DNA of 9,216 nucleotides from Aquirhabdus sp. (GCA_030150135.1 JASLGO010000074.1:1-9216), one strand, 5' to 3'; positions 1 to 5,962 are shown, numbered from the stretch's first letter. Notes: generated by a model from the letters alone, not told the origin. Program-made: numbers and translations.

Positions 1-482
1 TCTGCAAATGACAGTGTCGCATGGGCTGGACTAGTCGATGGTAATCGTTGGTAGCTCAATGGATATTCAACTAATGATGGTGCAATATAACGCTTAAAAT
101 AACTTTCTGCTTTGCCGCCATTAAAGAAGACATGTTTGATCTTTGGATGACTTTGAAAGAGGGATTTAAAATCATTAGGCACTTGTGTGTCGACCTGAAT
201 CATTGAGTCTAGGCTGCCTTCCCTTTTACACGAATGCAATACATCCCACAAAGCAATCCTGTTTGACTGTAAAACGTCCAATCGCGCGGTATACGGCGCA
301 TGAACATCAAACTTAAATAACGTCGCCATAATCCGCCAAAAAGCATTTTGGGGATGTGCATAATATTGCTGTTCTTCGAGTGATTTAACGCTCGGCATGC
401 TGCCTAAAATCAGGATTTTGGCTGAATCATTGATCACTGGCTTAAAACTACGCGCCAGATCATTCATCTCATTTTGCGTCAT
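1..482 (-). CDS. Hypoxanthine (deoxyinosine) DNA glycosylase, UDG family 6, 3' end cut by window edge
   Basis: The frame is open from an ATG at 482-480 to the left edge, giving 160 residues with no stop seen. Two conserved blocks of the uracil-DNA-glycosylase fold are visible: GSMPS at residues 27-31 followed by a YYAHPQNAFW block (41-49), where the Asn (about 46) is the expected catalytic residue, and a C-terminal LPSTSPAHA block (148-155). Family members of this small hypoxanthine-DNA glycosylase group are about 160-175 residues, so only a few residues should be missing. The known role is base excision of deaminated adenine from DNA in the cytoplasm. The start is supported by fit to the family length; the upstream GGAT is only a weak ribosome binding site, and a second ATG lies five codons in. 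The gene is divergent from the tRNA-Arg and has no visible operon partner here. The family call is fairly safe. Substrate specificity (hypoxanthine rather than uracil or another lesion) is inferred. Confidence 0.82.
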   Translation of the reverse strand, partial: MTQNEMNDLARSFKPVINDSAKILILGSMPSVKSLEEQQYYAHPQNAFWRIMATLFKFDVHAPYTARLDVLQSNRIALWDVLHSCKREGSLDSMIQVDTQVPNDFKSLFQSHPKIKHVFFNGGKAESYFKRYIAPSLVEYPLSYQRLPSTSPAHATLSFA

Positions 483-567
483 TCAAGCAATCCAGATAAC
501 AAGTCAGACAAAATTTTTAGAAAATAACTTCTTATCTTACCCTAATTTATGATTTAATCCGCATCCT

Positions 568-643
568 ACGCTCTTAGCTTAACTGGATAGAGCAGTTGCC
601 TCCTAAGCGACCGACGTGGGTTCGAGTCCCGCAGAGCGTACCA
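568..643 (+). tRNA. tRNA-Arg (anticodon CCT, reads AGG)
   Basis: A full 76-nt cloverleaf can be folded by eye. The 7-bp acceptor stem pairs 568-574 (ACGCTCT) with 633-639 perfectly. The D stem is 577-580/590-593 with one G-U pair. The anticodon stem is 595-599/607-611 with loop CTCCTAA, placing CCT at 602-604. A 4-nt variable loop follows, then a T stem 616-620/628-632 around the loop TTCGAGT. The discriminator is A640 and CCA is encoded at 641-643. The gene appears intact although it abuts an integrase-bearing scar downstream. tRNA genes of this kind are common target sites for P4-type integrases. No clear promoter could be assigned in the AT-rich 85 bp upstream. Confidence 0.95.
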
Positions 644-663
644 CATATCAGTTTTACTCTGTC

Positions 664-723
664 TTATCCTGCGAAATATGCCAAGGCATAAACCAACAGC
701 ATTTCAAACAGGGTTGTGATCAT
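664..723 (-). CDS. Possible 19-residue hydrophobic peptide
   Basis: An ATG at 723-721 sits six bases after a perfect GGGAGG Shine-Dalgarno (735-730), itself just beyond the stop of the zinc-ribbon pseudogene. The frame encodes MITTLFEMLLVYALAYFAG and stops at 666-664, 21 bp short of the tRNA 3' end. Residues 4-18 are almost entirely hydrophobic, enough for one short membrane segment. The strong ribosome binding site suggests real translation at some time. It may be a genuine small membrane protein, or the N-terminus of a longer gene cut when the element decayed. I do not recognise a family. The stretch between it and the tRNA holds nothing else clear. Confidence 0.35.
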   Translation of the reverse strand: MITTLFEMLLVYALAYFAG

Positions 724-738
724 CTAAGACCTCCCAGA

Positions 739-1061
739 TTAACAATTAAACTGAAAGCCACATCCCAGACATTGGAAGTTATTCAGGATGTGTTCATCGA
801 TAGCCTCACCAAGGGCAGCACCAGCTATACAGCCAGAAGCTCCACCGATTAGACCACCCATGATTGCACCTGCAATACTGCCTACTGGCCCAGCGACTAG
901 CCCCATTTCAGCACCGATTTCGACACCGATTTCGACACCGCGAATGTGCCAGCAATACCGCTGGCAATACCCACAAGAATACCGATGACTCCACCAACTT
1001 TCTTGGCATAGTCATGCGCTGCAATCTGGTCAGACTGACATTTAGGACAGGTGTAATGCAT
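739..1061 (-). pseudogene. Frameshifted zinc-ribbon / glycine-zipper protein
   Basis: The start is an ATG at 1061-1059 with AAAGGAG nine bases upstream. The N-terminus MHYTCPKCQSDQ carries a CPxC zinc knuckle, followed by a Gly/Ala/Ile-rich stretch. That frame hits a TAG at 899-897 after 54 codons. Another frame, joined at about 940-955, continues the same pattern (VEIG, VEIG, AEMG, then GPVGSIAGAIMGGLIGGASG) and ends EHILNNFQCLGCGFQFNC with a second CxxC, stopping at 741-739. Together they give an intact-looking 107-residue protein: half zinc ribbon, glycine-zipper membrane stretch, half zinc ribbon. The total of 323 nt fits a single lost base. Proteins of this shape occur in integrative elements and plasmids; their function is not known to me. 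A sequencing error could also explain the frameshift. The gene lies directly downstream of an integrase fragment on the same strand. Confidence 0.7.
904..939. repeat. 12-bp tandem repeat in glycine-zipper region
   Basis: GATTTCGACACC occurs twice back to back (916-927 and 928-939), and a diverged third unit, CATTTCAGCACC, sits at 904-915 (9 of 12 matching). On the minus strand each unit encodes a four-residue VEIG/AEMG step of the glycine zipper. The apparent frameshift of the host gene lies just 5' of this repeat, which makes replication slippage a plausible cause. Confidence 0.75.
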
Positions 1062-1084
1062 AAGAGATTGCTCCTTTGAAATAA

Positions 1085-1453
1085 AGAAAATTCGAAAGGA
1101 AAGACAAACGCACTATGTCCAGTCACAGGGTGAATATCACGTAGCAGTTTCGGTAATGGACCTATCATGCGAATACTTATAGCTTTCCTAGTTTTAGGTG
1201 GTGTGTAACGCCATTGCGCTTTATCTAAATCCGCCCACTTTAAACTACGAAGCTCTCTAGGTCTTGTAAACAATATGGGAGCCCTTTTTAAAGCGATCAC
1301 CGTGACGAAGCGCTCAGTATATTGCTCTATATCTTTTATTAAATTAGCAACTTCTTTCGGGTCAACAAGAGCTGGCAGATGCACAACCTCTCGAGTTTCA
1401 AGAGTCCCTCTTAAATCGCGAGTAGGATCAGATTCACAAGCCCCTAGCTTCAC
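1085..1453 (-). pseudogene. P4-type tyrosine integrase, internal fragment
   Basis: The readable part starts near 1453 with a DPTRDLRGTL block and runs through LPALVDPKEVANLIKDI and ILFTRPRELRSLKWADLD to DIHPVTGHSAFVFP. These match the linker and start of the catalytic domain of P4/DUF4102-type phage integrases, and the RPRELR segment carries the first catalytic Arg. The N-terminal arm-binding and core-binding regions are absent. The C-terminal part with the HxxR and tyrosine boxes is also gone, replaced at about 1080 by the upstream region of the zinc-ribbon gene. The open frame that continues to 908 is unrelated readthrough. The GTG at 1453-1451 is not a credible native start. An intact member is around 400 residues and only about 120 remain, so it cannot recombine. 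It marks an element once integrated near tRNA-Arg(CCT). Confidence 0.8.
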
Positions 1454-1475
1454 ATAAAATTCACTACAAAAAGAT

Positions 1476-1553
1476 TAGTATTCAATAGTGAAAAGTGTCT
1501 AAATACTAAATCAACTTACTAAAAATTAAGTATTTTTAATTAATAGTATTTAG
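1476..1553. promoter_or_regulatory. Palindrome-rich AT tract upstream of ribA, possible operator/promoter
   Basis: The 118 bp before ribA hold a perfect 10-bp inverted repeat, CTAAATACTA (1499-1508) and TAGTATTTAG (1544-1553). Inside it is a 7-bp hairpin, TAAAAAT (1520-1526) and ATTTTTA (1532-1538). The core AGTATT appears four times: 1478-1483, 1529-1534 and 1546-1551 on the plus strand, and inverted at about 1501-1506. Such arrays can be operator sites, but AT-rich DNA also gives them by chance. A possible -10 (TAAAAT, 1562-1567) has no convincing -35. No FMN riboswitch is present, so this copy does not appear to be under flavin-riboswitch control. Confidence 0.35.
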
Positions 1554-1571
1554 TTTATTGTTAAAATACAG

Positions 1572-2186
1572 GTGTATAAATCAGTGGCTATAGAATTTGT
1601 TTCTAAATCAAAATTACCTACTGCATTTGGCGATTTTGAAATTATAGCATTTCAAGATCCAATTACTGGTGAAGAACATATTGCTCTTGCTAAAGGGATG
1701 AATACTATTCCTGACAAACCTGTACTATTAAGAATTCATTCAGAATGCTTAACAGGCGACGCTTTCGGTTCACTAAAATGCGATTGTGGACCACAACTAC
1801 ATTCAACGATGAAAATGATTAATGACGAAGGCCAAGGTGTAATTTTATACCTACGCCAAGAAGGTCGAGGCATAGGACTAACCAATAAAATACGTGCATA
1901 CGCACTCCAAGACCAAGGACACGATACTCTTGATGCAAATTTATTATTAAATTTGCCAGCGGATGCTCGTAAATATGATATGTGTACAATTATGTTAGAT
2001 TATTTAAAAATAAAAAAGGTAAACATTATTACAAATAATCCTTTTAAAATTAAAGCATTGACAGATTCGGGGATTAACGTTGTTAAACGTGTTCCTTTAA
2101 AAGTAGGCTTAAATATTTTTAATAAGGGTTATCTTGAAACAAAGCAAAAACGTATGTCACATATGTACGAAAACAGCGATTTTTAA
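1572..2186 (+). CDS. ribA: GTP cyclohydrolase II
   Basis: RibA opens the imidazole ring of GTP, releasing formate and pyrophosphate, as the first step of riboflavin synthesis in the cytoplasm. The 204-residue product aligns with E. coli RibA at a constant offset of five residues. The three zinc-binding cysteines are present in HSECLTGDAFGSLKCDCG (C59, C70, C72), the RQEGRGIGL loop is at 95-103, the catalytic-site Tyr is Y110 in KIRAYALQDQG, and the Asp/Arg pair is D131/R133. There is no DHBP-synthase (RibB) domain, so it is a stand-alone cyclohydrolase. The start is either the GTG at 1572 or the GTG at 1584; neither has a strong ribosome binding site, though AGG at 1570-1572 would slightly favour the latter. 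The gene is about one-third GC, lower than the photolyase operon. Sitting beside stress and photolyase genes and lacking an FMN riboswitch, it may be a second, specialised ribA; this is inference. Confidence 0.93.
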   Translation: MYKSVAIEFVSKSKLPTAFGDFEIIAFQDPITGEEHIALAKGMNTIPDKPVLLRIHSECLTGDAFGSLKCDCGPQLHSTMKMINDEGQGVILYLRQEGRGIGLTNKIRAYALQDQGHDTLDANLLLNLPADARKYDMCTIMLDYLKIKKVNIITNNPFKIKALTDSGINVVKRVPLKVGLNIFNKGYLETKQKRMSHMYENSDF

Positions 2187-2236
2187 GATCAATTAAAAAA
2201 TGATCATTTGTAGTTAATAAACCCATATTAAAACTT

Positions 2237-2259
2237 CCTTCTCCCTTTTCAGGAGAAGG
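2237..2259. repeat. 8-bp inverted repeat between ribA and blc
   Basis: CCTTCTCC (2237-2244) and GGAGAAGG (2252-2259) form a perfect 8-bp stem around a 7-nt loop. No T-run follows on the plus strand, so it is a poor intrinsic terminator. It could be an mRNA-processing or attenuating hairpin between two co-transcribed genes, or a copy of a dispersed intergenic palindrome. With only this window I cannot tell which. Confidence 0.6.
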
Positions 2260-2302
2260 TGAAGATAAGTAATTTAATCTTATATTAAATTAGGTGAATC
2301 CA

Positions 2303-2887
2303 ATGATTAAAATGAAAAATTTCAGAATGCTAGCTTTTGCAATCACAGCATTGATACTAACTTTTAAAGTAGATGCTCAAGCAAATGAATCAAATATTCA
2401 AGAAGTAACCGCTGTTGAAAAAATTAATATCAACCGCTACGCTGGGAAATGGTACGAAATTGCAAGATTTCCGATGTTCTTCGAAAGAAACTGCGCGAGT
2501 GATGTAACCGCGACTTATTATATCGACTCAAAAGAACCATCAAAAGTGATTGTAAATAATCAGTGCCGTAAATTAGATGGTAATTTTATACAATCCATAG
2601 GAGAAGCGACTCCTGTAGACGAAAGCAACAGTAAATTACAAGTAACATTTTTACCAAGTTTTTTACGCTGGTTACCTATAGGTAAAGCACCTTATTGGAT
2701 ATTAAAAATTGATCAAAACTATCAAACAGCATTAGTTGGAAATCCTAATCATAATTATCTCTGGATATTATCTCGTACGCCGCAAATAAACGATTCAACA
2801 TATCAAAGTTATGTTGAGGAAGCTAAGCGTCAAGGATATGACATCTCTAAATTACAGCATACAACTCAATTGACAAATAACCGCTAG
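2303..2887 (+). CDS. blc: Bacterial lipocalin (Blc family), secreted
   Basis: The chosen ATG at 2303 has AGG (2292-2294) eight bases upstream; the GTG at 2294 overlaps that site and is less likely. The 194-residue product begins with a signal peptide (MIKMKNFRM, then a hydrophobic core to about residue 21) with a likely signal-peptidase-I cut after VDA or AQA (residues 25-27). Lipocalin marks follow: the YAGKWYEIARFP block with its GxW (48-50), a strand-rich barrel, and the C-terminal NYLWILSRTP block (151-160) typical of Blc. Cys64 and Cys88 could form a disulfide. E. coli Blc is an outer-membrane lipoprotein, whereas this protein has no lipobox cysteine and should be soluble in the periplasm. 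Blc proteins bind fatty acids and lysophospholipids and are linked to envelope and oxidative stress. It lies 116 bp after ribA with similar low GC, so co-transcription is possible. Confidence 0.9.
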   Translation: MIKMKNFRMLAFAITALILTFKVDAQANESNIQEVTAVEKININRYAGKWYEIARFPMFFERNCASDVTATYYIDSKEPSKVIVNNQCRKLDGNFIQSIGEATPVDESNSKLQVTFLPSFLRWLPIGKAPYWILKIDQNYQTALVGNPNHNYLWILSRTPQINDSTYQSYVEEAKRQGYDISKLQHTTQLTNNR

Positions 2888-2922
2888 TAAAATTGAATTC
2901 TATTTACGAATGTTTATCTAGA

Positions 2923-2959
2923 TGCTCGCTTAATTAAAAAGGAAAGAGCGCATTTTTAT
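2923..2959 (+). terminator. Weak candidate terminator between converging blc and photolyase genes
   Basis: GATGCTCGCT and AGAGCGCAT can form an imperfect stem (seven pairs, two mismatches) across a 13-nt loop and are followed by TTTTT on the plus strand. The 92-bp gap separates converging genes, where a terminator is expected, but the stem is poor and the call is tentative. Confidence 0.3.
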
Positions 2960-2979
2960 CCGCTTGATCAAATATTTAA

Positions 2980-4527
2980 TTACATCATAAGCTGGCGCAG
3001 CATAGCTGCCTGATCAGCTATAGCGCGTCGCTCATCTTGACTTAAACGGGCCAAGTTTTTTAACTGCATGGACATGCGTATATTTTTAGATAACATAATT
3101 TCATGCTGCATCAAAAAATCCCAATATAGGGTCGTGTAAGGACAGGCTTTCTCGCCAATTCGTTGCGCTGGATCAAAGCGACACTTCGCACATGGACCAC
3201 CCATCCGCTGGATATATTTACCAGTCGCAACATAGGGTTTACTTGCCATTAGACCACCATCACCGTATTGGCTCATGCCCAAAGTATTTGGCAGTTCAAC
3301 CCACTCAACAGCATCCACATATACTGCTAAATACCATGCATGTATCTGATGAGGATGTACACCAAATAACAAGGCAAATAATCCCGTAACCATCAGTCTT
3401 TGTATATGATGTGCATAACCCAGATCTAGAGTCTGGGTTATCACTTCGCGAAGGCATTGCATATCAGTATCGCCTGTCCAATAAAAAGCTGGCAGATGAT
3501 GTGATGCACCCAAAGCATTTCTCTCCAGATAACTCGGCATATGCGTCCAATAAATTCCTCGCACATACTCACGCCAGCCCAGAATTTGACGAATAAATCC
3601 TTCGACACTTTGTAATGGGGCGTGTCCAGTGTAATAAGCCTCTTCTGCTGCCTGAACCACCTCATGAGGGTTTAATAATTTTAGGTTTAAGGCTGCTGAT
3701 AAATGCGAGTGATATAACCACGCCTCGCCAGGCCACATTGCATCTTCAAAGGGACCAAACAAAGGCAATCGCTGATCAATAAACTTCTTCAATGCAGCTA
3801 GCGCTTGGGTGCGCGAAACGGGCCAAGCAAAACAAGTCAGTGATCCTGGGTGCTTTGCAAACCGCTGTTCAACGAGTCTAATAACCGCTGTCGTGATGTC
3901 ATCAGGCAGAAAAACTGAACGCTCCGGCAGAATTCCCGGACCTTTAACACTAAAACTAACGCGATTATCGACATCAAAATTCCACCGATCACCTATAGGC
4001 TTAGTTTCACTGGGTTCCTTTTGCATCAATATGCCATGACGCTGCCGTAATTCACGATAGAAATATTCAAGTCTAATCGACTTACGGGCTCTGGTATGCT
4101 CAGCGAACTCACGTACACTGCTAAAGAAATGGCGATCTTCAGATACCTCAAGTACCAAGCCTGCAGCCTGAACAACCGATTTCAATGCCTGAAGAACACG
4201 CCAGTCTCCTGGTGCAGTCACTCTGACACGTTGAGGCTGCAAACTCATAAGCGTAGAGCTGAGCTCTAATGCCAATGTACCCTGATTGGCTGGATCATCA
4301 ATACATCGATAGTAAAGCTGACGTCCATTGGCACGCAGTTCTTGGGCGAAATGTCGCATTGCCGACAAGAAAAGGACGATTCGCTGCTTACTGGACCAAA
4401 CATGGGTAGACTCCTCATCGACCTCAGCCATCCACACGGCATCTATTGATACATCAAAGTCATCAAACGCAGATGCCTGTAAATCGAGTTGATCTCCGAG
4501 AACGATGACCAAAGTTCGGAGTTTCAT
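2980..4527 (-). CDS. Iron-sulfur bacterial cryptochrome/photolyase (FeS-BCP, PhrB/CryB type)
   Basis: The 515-residue protein has an N-terminal antenna-binding Rossmann domain (MKLRTLVIVLGDQLDL onward) and a helical FAD domain, the usual size for this family. From memory of Agrobacterium PhrB, its four 4Fe-4S cysteines (350, 438, 441, 454) map here to C358, C446, C449 and C462, a constant shift of eight. The paired active-site histidines map to H373/H374 in YAHHIQRLM, and the electron-transfer aromatics to W350 and W398. This predicts a (6-4) photolyase with FAD, an iron-sulfur cluster and a 6,7-dimethyl-8-ribityllumazine antenna, although some homologues (CryB) act mainly as light regulators. 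The ATG at 4527 overlaps the DUF2256 stop by four bases (ATGA) and has GGAG seven bases upstream, so translation is probably coupled. Sampled coding lines are near 50% GC, well above ribA and blc. Confidence 0.93.
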   Translation of the reverse strand: MKLRTLVIVLGDQLDLQASAFDDFDVSIDAVWMAEVDEESTHVWSSKQRIVLFLSAMRHFAQELRANGRQLYYRCIDDPANQGTLALELSSTLMSLQPQRVRVTAPGDWRVLQALKSVVQAAGLVLEVSEDRHFFSSVREFAEHTRARKSIRLEYFYRELRQRHGILMQKEPSETKPIGDRWNFDVDNRVSFSVKGPGILPERSVFLPDDITTAVIRLVEQRFAKHPGSLTCFAWPVSRTQALAALKKFIDQRLPLFGPFEDAMWPGEAWLYHSHLSAALNLKLLNPHEVVQAAEEAYYTGHAPLQSVEGFIRQILGWREYVRGIYWTHMPSYLERNALGASHHLPAFYWTGDTDMQCLREVITQTLDLGYAHHIQRLMVTGLFALLFGVHPHQIHAWYLAVYVDAVEWVELPNTLGMSQYGDGGLMASKPYVATGKYIQRMGGPCAKCRFDPAQRIGEKACPYTTLYWDFLMQHEIMLSKNIRMSMQLKNLARLSQDERRAIADQAAMLRQLMM

Positions 4528-4700
4528 AGGCTGACTCCACGCTTGGCTGATCTACGACAAGCTTCTGAACAATATTTCACCTCATCCCAATGGCGTGACC
4601 ATCGTTTCCGCCAACTCATCGGACGACCGCAAACGACGCAGGGTTTGACGGGCAATGCACGTTTGTTCCCCTTAAATCCATTAGCTAAATGATGATGCAT
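4524..4700 (-). CDS. DUF2256 small zinc-ribbon protein
   Basis: From the ATG at 4700-4698 the product is 58 residues, MHHHLANGFKGNKRALPVKPC onward. Its body carries the DUF2256 pattern: KPCVVCGRPMSWRKRW, then HWDEVKYCSEACRR. The four cysteines (CxxC and CxxxC) should bind one zinc, and the rest is strongly basic, so nucleic-acid or partner binding is plausible. The function of the family is unknown, but it is often encoded next to FeS-type photolyases, as here, where it overlaps the photolyase start by four bases. The frame stays open upstream to a TTG at 4718, which would add six residues; the ATG fits the family length (about 40-60) better. Its ribosome binding site is weak (TTGAGA), whereas a strong GGGGGAG lies further upstream before an out-of-frame ATG (see findings). 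Confidence 0.85.
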   Translation of the reverse strand: MHHHLANGFKGNKRALPVKPCVVCGRPMSWRKRWSRHWDEVKYCSEACRRSAKRGVSL

Positions 4701-4746
4701 AGCAAATCTCAACAACAAGCATTTTTTTGAGCGACCCTGAATACAT
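4681..4746 (-). other. Possible 21-codon leader ORF or displaced start for DUF2256
   Basis: GGGGGAG (4759-4753) stands six bases before an ATG at 4746-4744. This frame encodes 21 residues (MYSGSLKKMLVVEICYASSF and one Ser) and stops at 4683-4681, inside the DUF2256 coding region. It passes through a run of seven A (4728-4722). Removing one A would fuse it in frame to DUF2256. It may be a coupling leader peptide, a slippage site or a sequence error. Confidence 0.3.
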
Positions 4747-4764
4747 AAATAACTCCCCCAACAT

Positions 4765-5802
4765 TTAGCATCCAGAATTCATCAGTTCTACAGCAAGCGC
4801 GTAAGCAGAGCACCACGCGCCCTCAACACCACCCTCACGCGACCAAGCATCGCCACAGACGCCCAGTTTCAAATCACGGCTCCACCAGTGATGATTGGAA
4901 CTGCCGGAGTGCGTATTCGCTGACACAGAGGCGTATCTCCATCGATGTACAGAACTACGATACCAGTCGAGCGGACATCCAAGTTCATCTGCAACCGCAG
5001 TCTTGAGTGCGGCTTCGACGTCTTCGACTCTGGATTCAAGATTAACCTTGCTCCAGTCATGGTTTGCATGTACTACCCAATTTATAAATCCTGCAGTCTG
5101 TACTCGCTGAGGCTTGGTATCATTCCGAATAATCAACGCCAGTGGATCAGAAGTTGCTCGATAAATATCCCAGTTGAAAGCAGGCACAATCTCGTTTGTA
5201 ACACCCATCAGCACCCAATTTGGTAACAGCGATAAAGTCTGTGCTTGATCAGACCAACTGGTACAATGAGGCTGTAGCAAAGCGGCAGCTTGTAATGGAG
5301 GAATCGCAAGAATAACCGCATCAAAAGTCTGCCTGATCATTTCCTCAGTAGACTCAAGCATCCAACCAGAAGCTGTCTGTCTCAGTGAATTAATATGGCA
5401 ACTAAAAGTTACTTTTGAATCGACCAATAAATGACGACAGCATGCCGACATATTTGGCGTTGCAACCCACCAGTCGGCTTCAGTTTTGACCTGATCACCA
5501 CTTAAAACAATCCGAGGTTGCCAGCGTGCAAGTACACCACTGGCAGAGCCGCGATCCATAAAACCTAGAAATTCTGGTGTAGATGCCTTAAATCCAGGCA
5601 CACCATGATCAAAATGAGCAGTATGTATGACCCCCTCACGTTCGGTCCACTCCGTACGTCTGGTAGACATCCGTCCTCCAACGCCCCGTGATTTTTCAAA
5701 AACATCAACTTGAAATCCTGCATCACTTAACAGACGAGCACATGTGGCTCCCGCAACTCCAGCACCGATGATTGCTACCCGATTTTTTGAAGTATGGAGC
5801 AT
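4765..5802 (-). CDS. FAD-dependent NAD(P)-binding oxidoreductase, renalase/amine-oxidase-like
   Basis: The start is the ATG at 5802-5800, set by AAGGAG six bases upstream; a TTG eight codons earlier has no such support. The 345-residue protein opens with a dinucleotide-binding fold, VAIIGAGVAGATCARLL (9-25), then VDVFEKSRGVGGRMSTRR (32-49), the ADP/flavin-binding signature of the NAD_binding_8/amino-oxidase superfamily. The C-terminus has HRWRYA (286-291) and LGVCGDAWSREGGVEGAW (313-330), which close the FAD site in renalase-like proteins (COG3380). It is cytoplasmic; no membrane segment is seen. The substrate is unknown: eukaryotic and bacterial renalases oxidise mis-reduced NAD(P)H isomers, but that activity should not be assumed here. 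It leads the operon with DUF2256 and the photolyase on the same strand, and genes of this type recur beside light-inducible photolyases, suggesting a role in photo-oxidative stress. Confidence 0.88.
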   Translation of the reverse strand: MLHTSKNRVAIIGAGVAGATCARLLSDAGFQVDVFEKSRGVGGRMSTRRTEWTEREGVIHTAHFDHGVPGFKASTPEFLGFMDRGSASGVLARWQPRIVLSGDQVKTEADWWVATPNMSACCRHLLVDSKVTFSCHINSLRQTASGWMLESTEEMIRQTFDAVILAIPPLQAAALLQPHCTSWSDQAQTLSLLPNWVLMGVTNEIVPAFNWDIYRATSDPLALIIRNDTKPQRVQTAGFINWVVHANHDWSKVNLESRVEDVEAALKTAVADELGCPLDWYRSSVHRWRYASVSANTHSGSSNHHWWSRDLKLGVCGDAWSREGGVEGAWCSAYALAVELMNSGC

Positions 5803-5859
5803 GATGATCTCCTTATATGCAATCAAATATAAAATGTCTTAGTTATGTCATCTAAAAGA

Positions 5860-5907
5860 GGAAAGCAGCAGCCATCATTATCGGTCAGATTGCTATTGCT
5901 GCTTTCC
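5860..5907 (-). terminator. 11-bp stem-loop after the acyl-CoA dehydrogenase gene, probable intrinsic terminator
   Basis: GGAAAGCAGCA (5860-5870) and TGCTGCTTTCC (5897-5907) pair perfectly over 11 bp with a 26-nt loop. On the minus strand the stem follows the acyl-CoA dehydrogenase stop by 55 bp and is trailed by CTCTTTTAG, a short T-run, so it probably ends that transcript and insulates the oxidoreductase operon. The loop is long for a classic terminator. A second GCTGCTTT occurs at 5919-5926. Confidence 0.6.
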
Positions 5908-5962
5908 AGTCTCAATCAGCTGCTTTTTCTGGCATATGCTGAGGACATCTAAACTAATCAAC

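Noticed and set aside
677..690. TATGCC-AA-GGCATA palindrome as the tRNA terminator or att core
   Set aside because: The 2-nt loop is too tight for a hairpin, no T-run follows, and no second copy was seen to support an att site; it lies within the small ORF.
616..852. Plus-strand open frame starting inside the tRNA
   Set aside because: It begins in the tRNA T stem and runs antisense to the zinc-ribbon pseudogene; no ribosome binding site or family pattern.
908..1080. C-terminal extension of the integrase frame
   Set aside because: After HSAFVFP the sequence loses all integrase resemblance and overlaps the zinc-ribbon gene out of frame; it is readthrough.
1454..1571. FMN riboswitch upstream of ribA
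   Set aside because: The conserved GC-rich RFN core segments are absent; the stretch is AT-rich with simple palindromes only.
1572..2186. Bifunctional RibBA
   Set aside because: Only the cyclohydrolase II domain is present; no DHBP-synthase domain precedes it.
3192..4039. Several 61-76-residue plus-strand frames antisense to the photolyase gene
   Set aside because: They lie fully within a well-supported gene and show no recognisable domain.
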